This document shows, one piece after another, positions 24,226 through 36,479 of a stretch of 64,000 bases of DNA. The first letter of the stretch is position 1, and each line of letters starts with the position of its first letter. The notes beneath the pieces are model-generated. The model did no database searches, had not been told where the DNA came from, and saw only the letters and a program-made list of their open reading frames with translations. A program made the translations under genes and the position numbers. This stretch comes from Luscinia megarhynchos (Eukaryota; Chordata; Aves; Passeriformes; Turdidae), in assembly GCA_034336665.1 (NCBI GenBank), contig CM067566.1, positions 23,039,330 through 23,103,329 of the forward strand. Direction: 5' to 3'.

Positions 24226-27200
24226 CTTTTCCTCCCAAGCCCCTTCTCTTTAAATATTAGCTGCTGGTGGTTATGTTACCTACAGAAGAACTTCTAGAGA
24301 TGTTCAAGACCTAGGATGAGTTAGGCTGTAAGAAGACACAACTACCATCACCAAATTCTGCTATAATCTGAAAGAAGCTCTTACTGAAACTTAAACACTA
24401 CAGCCTTTTCTCTGCACAGGAAATGGGAAAGATGCAGAAATATTTCTATAATTTGGAAGAGAATGTTACAAAAGACAAGGATTCAAAAAGCAAGTAATTT
24501 GACAACACACAAAAGAAAAGAGGGATCTAAAACTAAGTCAAATTTCAACAGCTGTGCAAAATCGAAATACATTTTCATGCTTTTGAGGGGGAGGAAGGGA
24601 AAGAATGTTACAGGTTATTAATATTTAGCATTTATTAGCATTTTTCTTAAATCAGCAGGATTTTTTGCATAATGCTTAACCATAATTGCTTTGGATTTAA
24701 ATTTACTGATTATCTTGTGAAAAATTGCCTTGCACTTTGTGTAAAAGTAAGACATTTTCACATTATTTTATTTTTTAAAAAATTTTGCCATTCCTATGCA
24801 CAACAGCATCATTCTTCCATACCTATTTTTTTTCATTCTCTGTTCAACAGTAGTAACCTTCTCTTTATGCTAAATATCCAGAATAAGCTACAACATAAAA
24901 ATGGCTGATCTGGTCTTTGTTGACTGCCCTCAGATGTGAGCCACATTCTACCAAATGAAGCAAAGCTTCTGTATATTACATTATTTAAGAGACAGGAACA
25001 AAATAAAAAAAAAAATGAAGGGATAAAAAAAGGAGGAAACAAGACAAAGGGTAAAAAAGGTGTTACTCTGGGGTTGGGGGGGAAACGGTGTTTCTAAATG
25101 TTTGTTTGACAAACTCATAACCTGAAAAAGCCCAAATAAACTTATTTCAAGACTAGTACATGATGCTTTACAGGCAAATGTGACTTAGATAAATTATTTT
25201 TATGGTTCACATATGAAATGCTACCCATACCAGTCCTCAATCCTAGATTATACTCTTACATCTGCCTAAAACCTATATATCTGCCAACCTTTTCAGAATG
25301 AAGCAATACGAATCTAGCATGGGGGAATGAGCTAAACCCACCCTCTCAGGATACATTATCTTGAAGCACAGGCTTCCAGCAGCACTGAGGGAACCAGCAG
25401 CACACAGCTCACACATGGGTCCAGCTTGGAGGTGGAAGCTCTCCACCACAAGTGATGCTGCCAGTGGTAGTGCTGTGATAAAGGCATTTGGGAGTCCCTA
25501 GACTGAATTCCCAGTCTTCAGTGAAGTGCCAGATTGACCTTATCACAGACAACTGCCCTACTCTTTTCAGGGAGGGAAAGGAGGAGCACTTGGGTATGCA
25601 ATAGTGCAGTGAACAGGAATTGAAACAAATATTGCTTGGAGATGATACAGTGCTGGCATGTACCAACTGCAGAGACTAAAACCCAAAAATTAATGATAGC
25701 TGACACTGTCAAATTATTTCATTACCCCTATCTCTTAAACACACACTATGACTTATTTCTCTCTTACTGCTCTGCACTGGGGTTCTGTTCAGAACCAGCT
25801 GAATCACAAAGGATTCTTCCTCCACTTCCTTTTAATAAAGGTTGGCATCTGTGGTTTCAAGAAACACAAGACTTTTTCTAACAGTTCTCACTATAACTCC
25901 AGCTATGCCTGAAGCCTCTGTGGCTGTTTCAGTATTTGGAAGTGGACAAAGTCCTTAGCCCAGTTCATTCTCTTGTTAAGAACTCCAGTACTGTAAGTCT
26001 GCTGGTACTGTATTGGAACACTATATTAATGACCACTGAGTCAAAAAGCCAGAACTGCCACAATAATGCTGAGATGCTTATCAATGAATGCAGAAACTCA
26101 CAAAAAGCAAATGCTTTTGCCTATATCTACAATTAAAATAACTACATGGTATCATACTAATACAATTTTTGGGGATGTGCTTATTGTCTGTATCACCTTT
26201 TACAGCACAGTATATGATCTTGGTGCTGCCATAGAACTGTCTGTGCATAAATTTTTGCTGGAACAAATTCCTTGCTGAATTAGAACTGCCATATCAAAAC
26301 TCAGGAGAGCCTACTACATACTCACATACATGCATGTCTTACTTATCACATCTATACTGTATACTGTACTCTGTTATTAAAATTCACACATTTTGTACCC
26401 TTGTAATGGTGTTGAATTTATGATTACTATTCATAATCACAAACTATATTTCATTTAAAGCAAACAGAATCATATAAGGTTGAAAATACACATAATACAT
26501 TACCAGCAGGTCTGAAATTTTAATTGTAAAGATACTTTAAATCGTAGAACTTTTAAGTAGAAAAATACTTCAAATGGAAATATGCCATTTTTACTCTGCA
26601 GTTTACCAACCATACTGATTTCTGGGCTTTTCTGAAAACCATCTATAATTTACTAATTAAGGTCCCTTTCTCTACATTCTAGAGTAAGAAAAGTAATAAA
26701 GTTACATCCTTCACATGTAAATTACAGGAATTTATTCTAGAAGCTTGTGCAGCATCTTACATTCAGCATTTCCAAATTTTTTCTTGTTTTCTACCAGAAT
26801 GGTAACAGTTACAGTTCTTTCTCCATGAATCCTCTCAGAAATTATTTCCAGCATGCCTGGTACACAGTATGAGAGCTTGACTGATGCAAACCACAACTGA
26901 AATGTTGTGGTCAAATCTGCAGACCTTATGAGTGGCATTTATGAACATGTGGGAACAACCTTTCTAAAATAATGAACAAGATTGTACATATTTAAGCCTA
27001 CACAGGATAAAAGTTTCAGGGTCAAGATGCTAATAAATGCTTGAATGCCCTTCACTCCTCTTAACTTTCATGTAAGTTAGTTTGGTGCATATATGAACAA
27101 AATCAAGAATAGAAAAAAATGTTCTCTCTAAATGAATTAAAAACCAAAAACCCAAATCCCTAGGGACTGCCTGATCCAAAACTCAGAGACAGTACAAAGA

Positions 27201-28049
27201 CTTTCTTGACAGAGCTGTGGACATTTATACATCAGTATAAAAATAATTTAAACCAACTTTATTTTATATTAGCATTTAATTCCATAGAAGTCTGTCTTTG
27301 CAGCATACTAAAACAAAGCAAATGTATTTTATGAAGTGTACTCTTCTTTATGAGAACTGATTTCATTTTTTTACATACATGACACCAAACAAACCCTTGG
27401 ATTGTGCCTGAAAGCATTATTTTAAAAGGCAGTAGCACATAGTGCTTTTTCAGCACATGTGGAAGACAGAGTGTATCTCTTCCTGTTTCTAGTTAAAGCC
27501 TGACTGCAGCACTGATAGATATTTGGTACTGGCAGGATGTACAGAGACTTACACTTGAGAACACTACAGTTTCTGTTGAATAAACATATCTGTAAAGGAA
27601 CTAGTGTCTCAAATGAAGACTTATTTGTCTTTTGTGATACTCCTACCAAATGAGCCCAAAAGAAAATACAAACAAAGAGTCCAGCCAAAAGTCTTCTATC
27701 ATGTGCAAAAACTGTATGTATCCAGTATCCATATAATGCAGCAAGGCTTCAGAACTGCCAGTTTCACATTCATCAGGGACTGCCTGTCTAATTTATCAGA
27801 GACATGTCTGATTTCATCCTACACATCCGAAGTTTAGGGTGTTTCATCAGGCACCACCATTCATTGTAAAATGAACACTTACTATGCTCATTATAAAATG
27901 AATATAATACTTATGAGGTATTACCAACAAGTACCTACACTTTGAGGGCATTATCAGGCCAGTTTAGCTAGCAGATAAACCTGCAAGTTCAAAAAGTTAT
28001 TTCAATTTTCCTTACAGTATGTAGCCCAGAAGAAGACACAGCAGGTTAC

Positions 28050-28255
28050 CTCAGTTTCTGGAGTAGGAGATGGAGTGAGAGAGCCAAGCGATCCTTTTCG
28101 TGAGCCCTGGAGATCTGTTGGGATGGACACAGGACGCTGCCATTGAGTTGTTCCTGTAGGTATGTGCCAGTAGTAGATCCCAGCAACGTCATTTATCTTT
28201 TTCCAACCAGGTGGTAAGTCTGGGTCCGTCTGAAATGAATGATCACTCCATATAT
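28050..28255 (-). CDS. APBB2: APBB2 exon 3: WW domain, residues 274-342
   Basis: This 206-nt exon encodes the WW domain, which in the FE65 family binds proline-rich partners. The domain spans about 285-317. The two signature tryptophans are W291 (in LPPGW) and W312 (in TTQWQRP), the aromatic centre is YYW at 301-303, and the closing proline is P315. Compared with the human protein from memory, the first strand differs (KKINDVAGI here, KRVSDIAGT there) and Q313 replaces Glu, while the binding-face aromatics are kept. After the domain comes a Ser/Thr-Pro stretch (about 325-342, ending TPSPTPETE). The acceptor is a tandem CAGCAG, so the start could also be 28258. The donor is GAG/gtaacc, phase 0. 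Confidence 0.96.
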
Positions 28256-28263
28256 CTGCTGAG
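28255..28263 (-). promoter_or_regulatory. Tandem (CAGCAG) acceptor of APBB2 exon 3
   Basis: On the minus strand the acceptor reads ctcagcag before ATATATGG, so two AGs three bases apart can be used. Using the downstream one (exon start 28255) joins G/AT as Asp274. Using the upstream one (exon start 28258) joins G/CA and adds one Ala before that Asp. The downstream choice matches the mammalian protein as I recall it (DETDIWSD). Both sites have the same C at -3, a configuration often used both ways. Confidence 0.6.
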
Positions 28264-29949
28264 AACAGGAAAAAAAAATCACACAAAGACACAAACATTT
28301 CTTCCATGGGTCTGCACAGCTGGTATTGCTGTTTTACAGTTCCTGTGCAAATAAACGCCAGAAAAATGTATCAAATTACTGAGACTCAATGTAAAATGCT
28401 AGACAAATAACCTCTTGTTATACTGCTGCTCTTAATCCCTTTCTGGAATTAAAAGTTCCTTGTTAGTCTATCCTTCAAGCCTTCTACTAGACATTTTATT
28501 ATGGATGCTTTTTTTTGTGAGCCTTTCTCATTTCTGCACAAACACACAGACACACAAATGTCACAATAACTTGAATAGCTCTTACACTCCAAGGTACAAA
28601 CCAGACTATTTCTTCCCCATAGCCACTTAAAAAGTTCTTAAATTACTGATTTACCACTTGAGGACTAATCTAAGCAAGTTCTGCACAAGAAACGTTAAGC
28701 AATATCATTACACTCAAATGCAATAAAAAAGCCTCACCTACAGCCCAAATCTGAAATCAGCAACATTACCATAATCAGTTCCAGAAGCTCACAAGTATTC
28801 TAAACATTTGCTTTTAAATGTCTCCTCTTGTGGCTTCTATGGCATTCAAGTACGTAGTTCCTGACTCCAAGGTCTTACATGTTTTAAAGCCTACTCATCT
28901 TCAACCTTGCCCACTTTCGTTTCCCAGCTGAATAAATGGACTGAACTCTTCTCAACCACATAAAAGGCAAATAAACACAAAACACTTTCCACAACTTAAG
29001 CCACATCACACAAGAAATAATGTGACCAAATATCTAAACATCACAATGAAGTATGTGTGCAACATCAGCAAGTCCAGTTTAAGTTTAAAGTTTAGGCACA
29101 ACTTCTGTCCTTGCTATTCATACATTTTCTCAGGCTGTGGTTTCCTACAGGCATGAACTGGAAAGCCTCCCTAGTGCACTGAGTGTCTGAACAGATGAAA
29201 GCACTCAGTGTGCAAGTCAAAGGTAATGTGGAGTCACAAGAGATACCAGCACAAGAAAGACAACAAAATAAGCATCAACACACAAAATCCAAAAGACAGA
29301 TGAATGCTTGAGGCCCCAGGAACCTACTACAGGTATCACGACATCAGTGGATTTACTCTGTTTGAATGTGGAATTGCAGGTAGTAAAATAATTTTCCTCT
29401 GAATTTGAATGACCCCATTGAATGGCATGACATTTCAAAACACGCAATTTTTGTTGCACAGCAGCTAGGTGTTATATCCACTTCCAAGAGAACTTGGTGG
29501 TGATGATAAGCAAGGTGTGGGGACAGAAAGTTGGTGCCTCTCTGTTTAGGTCCTTGGGCATGAGGGAACCTGGTTTACTGGAGGCCAAACAAACTTGCTT
29601 CCTGAAGTAAATACTCTGAAGTAAGGCAACATGTCTAACACAATAAATTCTGTATTGAACTGGGAAAAACATACCTGTATTTTGTACATGCATTTCTTCT
29701 TCAGGTGGAAACAAATCCCACCAATCAGCATGGTTAGGGCACTACTTTATGGACAAAAAGAGTACTCCTGAGGAAATGCAGCCCCAAAGGGCTTGAGTTT
29801 GGCAGCATACATGACTTCAAAACAGAGACTATAAAAATGCTGTACAGAGTTATGAGAGTGCTGTAAGTTCTGTTCCTGGGAGGTGCAGTACAGTAATAGC
29901 CCCTATGCCACAGGACAACTTTAACTCTTATTTTACATGCTAAAACCAC

Positions 29950-29967
29950 TTTTTTTTTTTTTTTTTT
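29950..29967 (+). repeat. T18 homopolymer
   Basis: Run of 18 T's in intron 2. Confidence 0.88.
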
Positions 29968-32900
29968 AATTGGGAGACAGTAGCAAGGTACAATCATACT
30001 AAGACAGAAAATATATTCAGGGAAGTCTGAGAGATATCATTTCATCATTGCTTTTCCAGGGATTCATTTCAACAGAGGGATCTCATTTTGCCTCCTTGGA
30101 AGCAGAGGCAGCAGATGTGAATGCATAGCCCCTGGCTAATGCAAATGCAGCTCTGCTGGAGTTAGTGGAAGTACTAGACTTTCAGTTAGTCTTTCTAGCT
30201 CAAAGAGGACTTATTTCACTGTGTGGGAGCAGAATGCCCAAGTGAGACTGCTTGTCTGCAAGGCTCAACAATACTTGCAAACACTTGATCTACACTATCT
30301 AAATAGGTTAAGTAATTAAATACCCATACTGTACAGAGATAAAGCTGAGATATCTCTTTTTTGTTTTGTACTTTTAGCTTAGCTATCTCAATTCTTATGA
30401 TGATTTTGTAACTTTTTTTTTCTGTTAAGATCCTCTGAAGAAAAGGGACATCATCCCAACAGCGGATTTGATCCAGACTGTGATTGCCTACCACTGTCTC
30501 AAATGTATACTGCCACAGTAAAAAAAATTAACTGGAAAGGAGTGTTCATTGTCCAGGCTGGAAGCATGATAGTACAAACAGGAACACTTTCGGTGTTTTC
30601 CAAATCTAAAAAACACAATCTGGCCAATAAGTAATCTGTAAAGTCACTTCTGAATCTCTGGCCCTCCCATTGCTCATATTCCAGCAGCAGATGCACAATA
30701 CAAATGAAGAATTCAAACTGAAAACACCTTGTCTGTCATAACAGATCTGCATCAAAGCTTCCTATGTCAAAAATTTGCAGAGAATGGGACAGCAACAGTA
30801 TCCTACATGATGCCATAGTGTTTGGGGACCAATGGGAAATCACTTGCTTCATATCTGAGGTCTGTCTTCATTGCTGGGCTGAAGCATAATGAAGAGCTGT
30901 CCACCATATCACATGTATTTTACAGATGCTATCCCTCTGGGTAACCAACGGGAAGCAGAAAAAGGAACTGGGAAGACAGGAGGATAAAAAGGTTTTATTA
31001 AAAGGAAAAAGGTGGGGGAAAATATTGTTTTGTTTTCTGAAGTTCCAAAATCTTGAAATGAAAATATTTTACTTCTGTCTTCTGCATCTAAATAAAAGCA
31101 AAACTAAAGGAAAAGAAGGGCACAGAAACTCAGTCTTTTTGAAGAGATGGCAATGACTTCAGCAGATTCAGGATTTCATCCTAAGGGAAGCATATTCCCC
31201 CCACCCCATACGCACGCTGAAGATCAAGTCAGGCACTGAAGGGAGAAGAAAACTTTGTATTAATGACTGAGGGCAGGTGAAATTCAAGGATCACTCTCCA
31301 TTCAACAGCACAACAGAAACAACATAGGTCATATGTTGGTATAATAGGTATATTTTTATCCCATCTATTTCCTGCAGTGAGCTCAATGAGCAAGTTTGGT
31401 TTTAACAAAAAGAAGTCTCCAAAGATAACTTCTCACTTTTTTTGCACCACAGCAAAATCAGCTTCTCCTACTGGAATGATTCACATCAATGATGGCCAGT
31501 GGGCAGCCTCACCTGAGCATCACTGCATGAATGCTATTTCAGAAACAAATGCAGCAAAAATACAAGTCAACAGATCAAATAATCATAAATCAGACATGTC
31601 TGTCTAATTTGGGGAACGTTATTCAACAAGAAGTGATAACCAGCCAGAAGCTGGCCATTTGTCACCATCTTTGCTCACAGCATGTAACTGGTTGTCATGA
31701 CAACCTTGTCATCCTCCTTGCTGAATTGCTGAACCAGCCACCAGTCACATGCACTTGGGGAGAAGGAGATTTTCTAACACTTTCCAGGAAAACATGCTAA
31801 AATGTGGGATTTACAGGCATATATGTAACCAAACTCTATTTGTGCCAAAATGATTTGGTGTTTTGATCAACTGTAAAATCAGCCATAATCAGAAAATACC
31901 GATTCTGTAAAAATCGTAAGGAAGTTTGGGATGAATCTCCTGTGCTATTTTCCTTTTTCATGAGATGTGATCTGTATGAGTTACTACAAGCATAAGAAGC
32001 ATTCAAGCAGAGATGACTAATCTAAAGGAAAGGGGAGGAAAGCAGATTCATCCGCATTCAGGAAAAAAAATCCAAAACCCACAACTAAACCCACTTGTTT
32101 TGCTATCTTGGCTTATTTTCCCTTTCAATGACCAAAGCCCAAGCTGCTGATACAAGGACCACAGTACTAGCACAATCACCAAAGAAAAACAAGGACAAGT
32201 GACTTCAGCAGAAGGGCTCTGAAGAACTGTTGACAGCTATGGATGAGGTAAATGCATGATACTAGCTGTCCTGCTTAAATGGGAGAATTTTTGGGCTCTC
32301 CAAGTTGTCTGCTCAGGGGCAATACAGTCTGAGGTATGGATGTGAAGCCATGAGAAGCCAGCTTGGGTTTACAGGAGTTGATATGAAAAGCAGCAGAAGT
32401 AGGAAAAAGTACTGCAGTGAGACTGTGAGAAAAGGTCTGAATGCTCCTTCCCGGAAAATGGGCAAAAATTAGGTAAACACAAGAGGACTAGCCTGTTCAC
32501 CAACCAAAAACATCTATCCACAAAACAAGCAGAGTCTGGAAAAAAAAGGAAGGAAGACCTGGAGCTGGCCTCAATTGGTGTCTCAAGGAAGCTGCTGTGG
32601 CAGCAGATGAACCAGGAAGAAGCCAGCTTCTCTCCCACCTGGAGGAGGGTGGCTGTTGAGCCAGGTGAAGCAGTGGTGACAACATGAAATTGTAAACACA
32701 TAGGAAGGATGCTGATGAATTGCTACCTGAAAAGTGCTGTACTGGAGATATATCCTACGGCTCTTCCACAAACTTTACCGTGTGACAAGATACCAATCTC
32801 TTGATTAGGGTGCTGATGGACATTAGGAGAGCTAAGCAACTAGGCAACTAAGAAGATCTACTGCATCTGGTTGGAATTGGTCTAATTTTTCTTTATTAGC

Positions 32901-33454
32901 AGCCTGTAAGGTACTGCACATTACATTTGTAACCAAAACAAGTGCTGGAAACACACCAGTGGTCTAGTTATTGCTGAGCAGTGCTTGCATAGGCCCAATA
33001 TTTTCTCTGTTCTCAGCCTCAAGCAGACAGGCTAGGCATTGGTCTGCTAGTGCTAGTGTTTGCATCACTTTTTATATATGATTATTGCTTTCTTCATTTA
33101 CTAAGCTTTCTTTATTGTGAGCCATGACTACTTCTCACTTTTGCTCTTCCAGTTCTTTTCCCCATCTCTCTAGAAGGAGAAAACAAGCCACCACAGAATT
33201 CAAAGCATATTGGCCAACCTAAGACCCAGCAAAAAATAAACAGGTACCATCTGGGATGGAATGAAAAAGATTCCCAAACAAGTGAGGGCAGTGTATAAAT
33301 GAATGCCCTTTCCACCAATTGGTGTTTGAACGAGATAGTATCTGAACAAAGTGCATCAATTCCTTAGAAGATTTCTACCAACTAATTTTCAAAGCAGTCA
33401 ATAATTTGCTACTGTTCTAGCAGGTGATCTACTGCTTATAAATACATTTTGCAT

Positions 33455-33655
33455 ATCACAGAGTTACAGAATGATTGGGGTTGGAAGAGACCTCTGGGGA
33501 TCATCTTGTCCAATCTCCCTGATAAAGCAGATACACCTAGAACAGGTTAAACAGAACTGCATCCAGGTGGGTTTAAAATATCTCCAGAGAAGCAGACTCC
33601 ACAACTTCTGTGAGCAGCCTGTTCCAGTGCTCTCACCTTCACAGTAAAGAATACA
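33455..33655 (-). mobile_element. CR1 3'-end fragment of a different subfamily
   Basis: The plus strand reads atcacagagttacagaatga and then ttggaagagacctctgggg, continuing through aactgcatccaggtgggttt to cacagtaaagaa. This is the second common type of avian CR1 3' UTR, distinct from the copies near 2 kb and 11 kb. It is severely 5'-truncated and has no coding sequence. Confidence 0.8.
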
Positions 33656-35428
33656 ACCAGTATAAGTGAGTTTCTAGCTTATTTGAAATGCTAGTTCTCT
33701 ATTCCTTCCACTAGATGGCAAAAGCTTTTACTTACAGAATAGTCCAAAATACAGCAGATTGTGTACCTCTAAATTGTCTAAATGCACTGTGATCATGCAT
33801 TGTGTGATTCTGACCCAAAGGAGCCTCCTCACCTCAAAGGACTCTGAGCAGCAAATAGTTCATCAGGAGTTATTCAAGAATATTTTCATTACCATCATTA
33901 GCAAATGACTAAAAATGGTATTGCAAATTAGCTTTCAGGACTAAACTAGTCCAACAGCAATCTGCATCTGTTTTTCTGAGGTCTTTTTCTTGTTTGTTTG
34001 TTTTGTTTTTCTGGTTTTTGTTGGGGTTTTTTTGCATAGTATCTCTTCTTCCCATTCCTTTCTCCACAGAGAGCAGAACTGCTTTCTATCTTCTCTATTC
34101 TATTTCTATTGTATCCTCAACAGTTTAAATTGAGGATTGGTGATGTCAGTGAGAGCCACTTTAATTTGAATGACACGAGTAGTAACACAGAGTATGGAAG
34201 AAAGAATGTGACTTGCAGTCACCATTTTTTCTCCATTTTAGAAAAGGAAAGTCAGAAGAAAATATTTTCACTAAAAGTCAGGTACTAGGCAAAGGTAACT
34301 TTTTTTTGTCTAAAATATAATAAGGCCTACTGACTTCAGGAGTCAATGCAGAGAAAGGACTGCAATTCTCCAGAGAATATCCTGCATAAATATATTGACA
34401 TACTCTGAATTTTTAGGGGCATGCTCATTAGAGCTTTTGTGCACTGGCTAATTAGAAGCAAGTGAAGTTGCCCAATGGCACAGACATACAATTCAACTGG
34501 TGGCTTGACTAAATCCGCTTTTCTTTGACAGCTTCATTTAGAGCACTACGCTCTATACATGAGAAAAACCTTCTTCTGAATTTAATGATTCAGTGAAACA
34601 GAACATAAAATTGAATTACAAAGGAGCTGCTGTCTGAAATTAAATGTTTTACTTCACAAAAAAAGCAAAGTTTGCGAGAACAGTATGCAAGCTCTGCTCA
34701 TCCTTCAGTTCACACACGGCAGCAGAGGCTCTAGGATGCCATGAAAATTACTGCTTTATCTTCACACCAACCCTGTGAGGCAGGAGAGTGCAAGCCCTGT
34801 TTTAAACAAAGTCAGGAGGAGAAGTCTGAGATGCATTAAGTAACTCTCCTGGAGTCATTCCCAGCCTCCAGGTCTGTGCAGGCTCCATGCACCCAAGCAC
34901 CAGACAAACACACATGGTGCACAGAGATCAGCTGCTGTGCTCCAGTGTGTCTACACATCAGAACCCCCTTCCACCCTACAGTATGGACTGCTCTTTCTAG
35001 TATGGTAAAGCTTAGTCAATTTAGTACTATCAGTAAAAGCCAGAATGTGACTTTTAACAATCTATATAATGGATTAGTTTACCAGTTTAAAGCTGTAGTG
35101 AAATGTGAACTAGAGAGCAAACTGAAGGATCTTGTTTTTTTCCAACACAGAAGCCAAAGACCTAATATTTCCCCATCTACAAATTAACTTCATGTTGCTA
35201 CAGTACTGAAGGGAGGGGAGAATTTATTATAGTGGAAATCCACTCAGAGATGCATAAGCATGAAGCCTTGCATGAGCCGAGGAAGCAGCACGTTGACCCC
35301 ACAGCCCATGGGCTGCCTGCAGGGAGAGACACTTGGGCACCTTGGGAAGCTCCAGCCTGTGCTGAGGGCTTGTAAGATGGTGAACTCAAGCTTCACCTCC
35401 CAGCCTTCAAACTTGGAGACTTCTTATT

Positions 35429-35457
35429 AAAAAAAACAAAACAAAACAAAACAAAAC
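35429..35457 (+). repeat. A run followed by (CAAAA)4
   Basis: Eight A's, then four copies of CAAAA, then C. Simple repeat within intron 2. Confidence 0.9.
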
Positions 35458-35770
35458 GCCAATGACCAAACAACTTTAACCTTTTCAAAAGTAATTTTGC
35501 TTCAGTTGCATTAAGTCTTTTCTTGCACAATGCATAGAGCCATACACAAAGTGTATGTAGAGCATCTGCAACAGGCAGGCTTTATGAACAGGGGCTTCTG
35601 ACAGCAGATGGAAGCTCCAGAGGAGCTGGCTTTGTTTCTCCCACCCTGGGAGAAGGGAAGCATGCTGATAGCACACAGGGGTCTCTTAGCCCTACAGTTT
35701 ATTCAAGTATTTCACATCACTACATTGGTATATCAATTTTCTATTAAATCTTTAGTCATACTGCCCAAAT

Positions 35771-35809
35771 ACCTTCTGGTATTAAGAAATCTCAAAGATG
35801 TTAATCATC
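35771..35809 (+). repeat. Copy 1 of a diverged 39-bp local duplication
   Basis: It begins accttctggtattaagaaat. It differs from the copy at 36441-36479 at 6 of 39 positions by eye, mostly transitions. Confidence 0.5.
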
Positions 35810-36440
35810 TTTGAAAGCATCCATCTAGCATTAGAAATACCAGTGTTTTCATTCTCACATCTACTTCATGGCACTCCAGCACTAAAATTCTGTGTTTTTC
35901 ACAGAGTGGATTCATATATGCAATTGAAGCTAGACTTATAAACCTGCATTTAAGGAGATAAAAATGGTATCTCTGATATAAGCACTAGCAAGAATTAGAA
36001 GACAATTCAGAAAAAGTAACTGTGGCCTAAATCACCCTGGGAAGTCTAAGTTAGCAAACAGAAGCCAGGAACAAACCCAACACACAACAACTTGAGTCCT
36101 ATGCCAGACAGTATTTGAAAGAGAAAAATGAAGGGATTAATTTTAAAATTCCACAGAACCACAATACAATTTCACTTGCAATTAATATCACCTTCAATTC
36201 AAAGCCCATTGGAAAAATGGATGCTTTGAAAACGAGGATAAACTTCCCTTAAAAATGCATATGCCCAGAGCATAACTTGAGAAGTTTTCCTTATTGTGAA
36301 TCCTGAGACAGAATACTCCTAAACACAAACACCTGCTTGGTAAGAATAAAAGTATGCCAAAGCACAGGAAAACAACAGATAAAATCTCCAGGGTATGATA
36401 TACCACACACCCACTGAGATCTCTTAGCACTGTGGAAAAG

Positions 36441-36479
36441 ACCTTCTGATGTTAAGAAATCTTGAAGATGTTTGTCATC
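36441..36479 (+). repeat. Copy 2 of a diverged 39-bp local duplication
   Basis: It begins accttctgatgttaagaaat and lies 670 bp to the right of copy 1 in the same orientation. The flanks show only weak further similarity. Confidence 0.5.

Larger units (their letters stand above)
23136..28049 (-). other. APBB2: APBB2 intron 3 (4.9 kb)
   Basis: Unique AT-rich intron with donor gtaacc and acceptor tgtctag. It contains a 25-bp tandem duplication (24177-24225) and a 33-nt pyrimidine tract in the transcript (23176-23208) close to exon 4. No recognisable gene or transposable element was seen. Confidence 0.78.

Noticed and set aside
26462..26500. Possible CR1 start (cagaatcatataaggttg)
   Set aside because: The resemblance lasts fewer than 20 bases and the following sequence does not continue as CR1.
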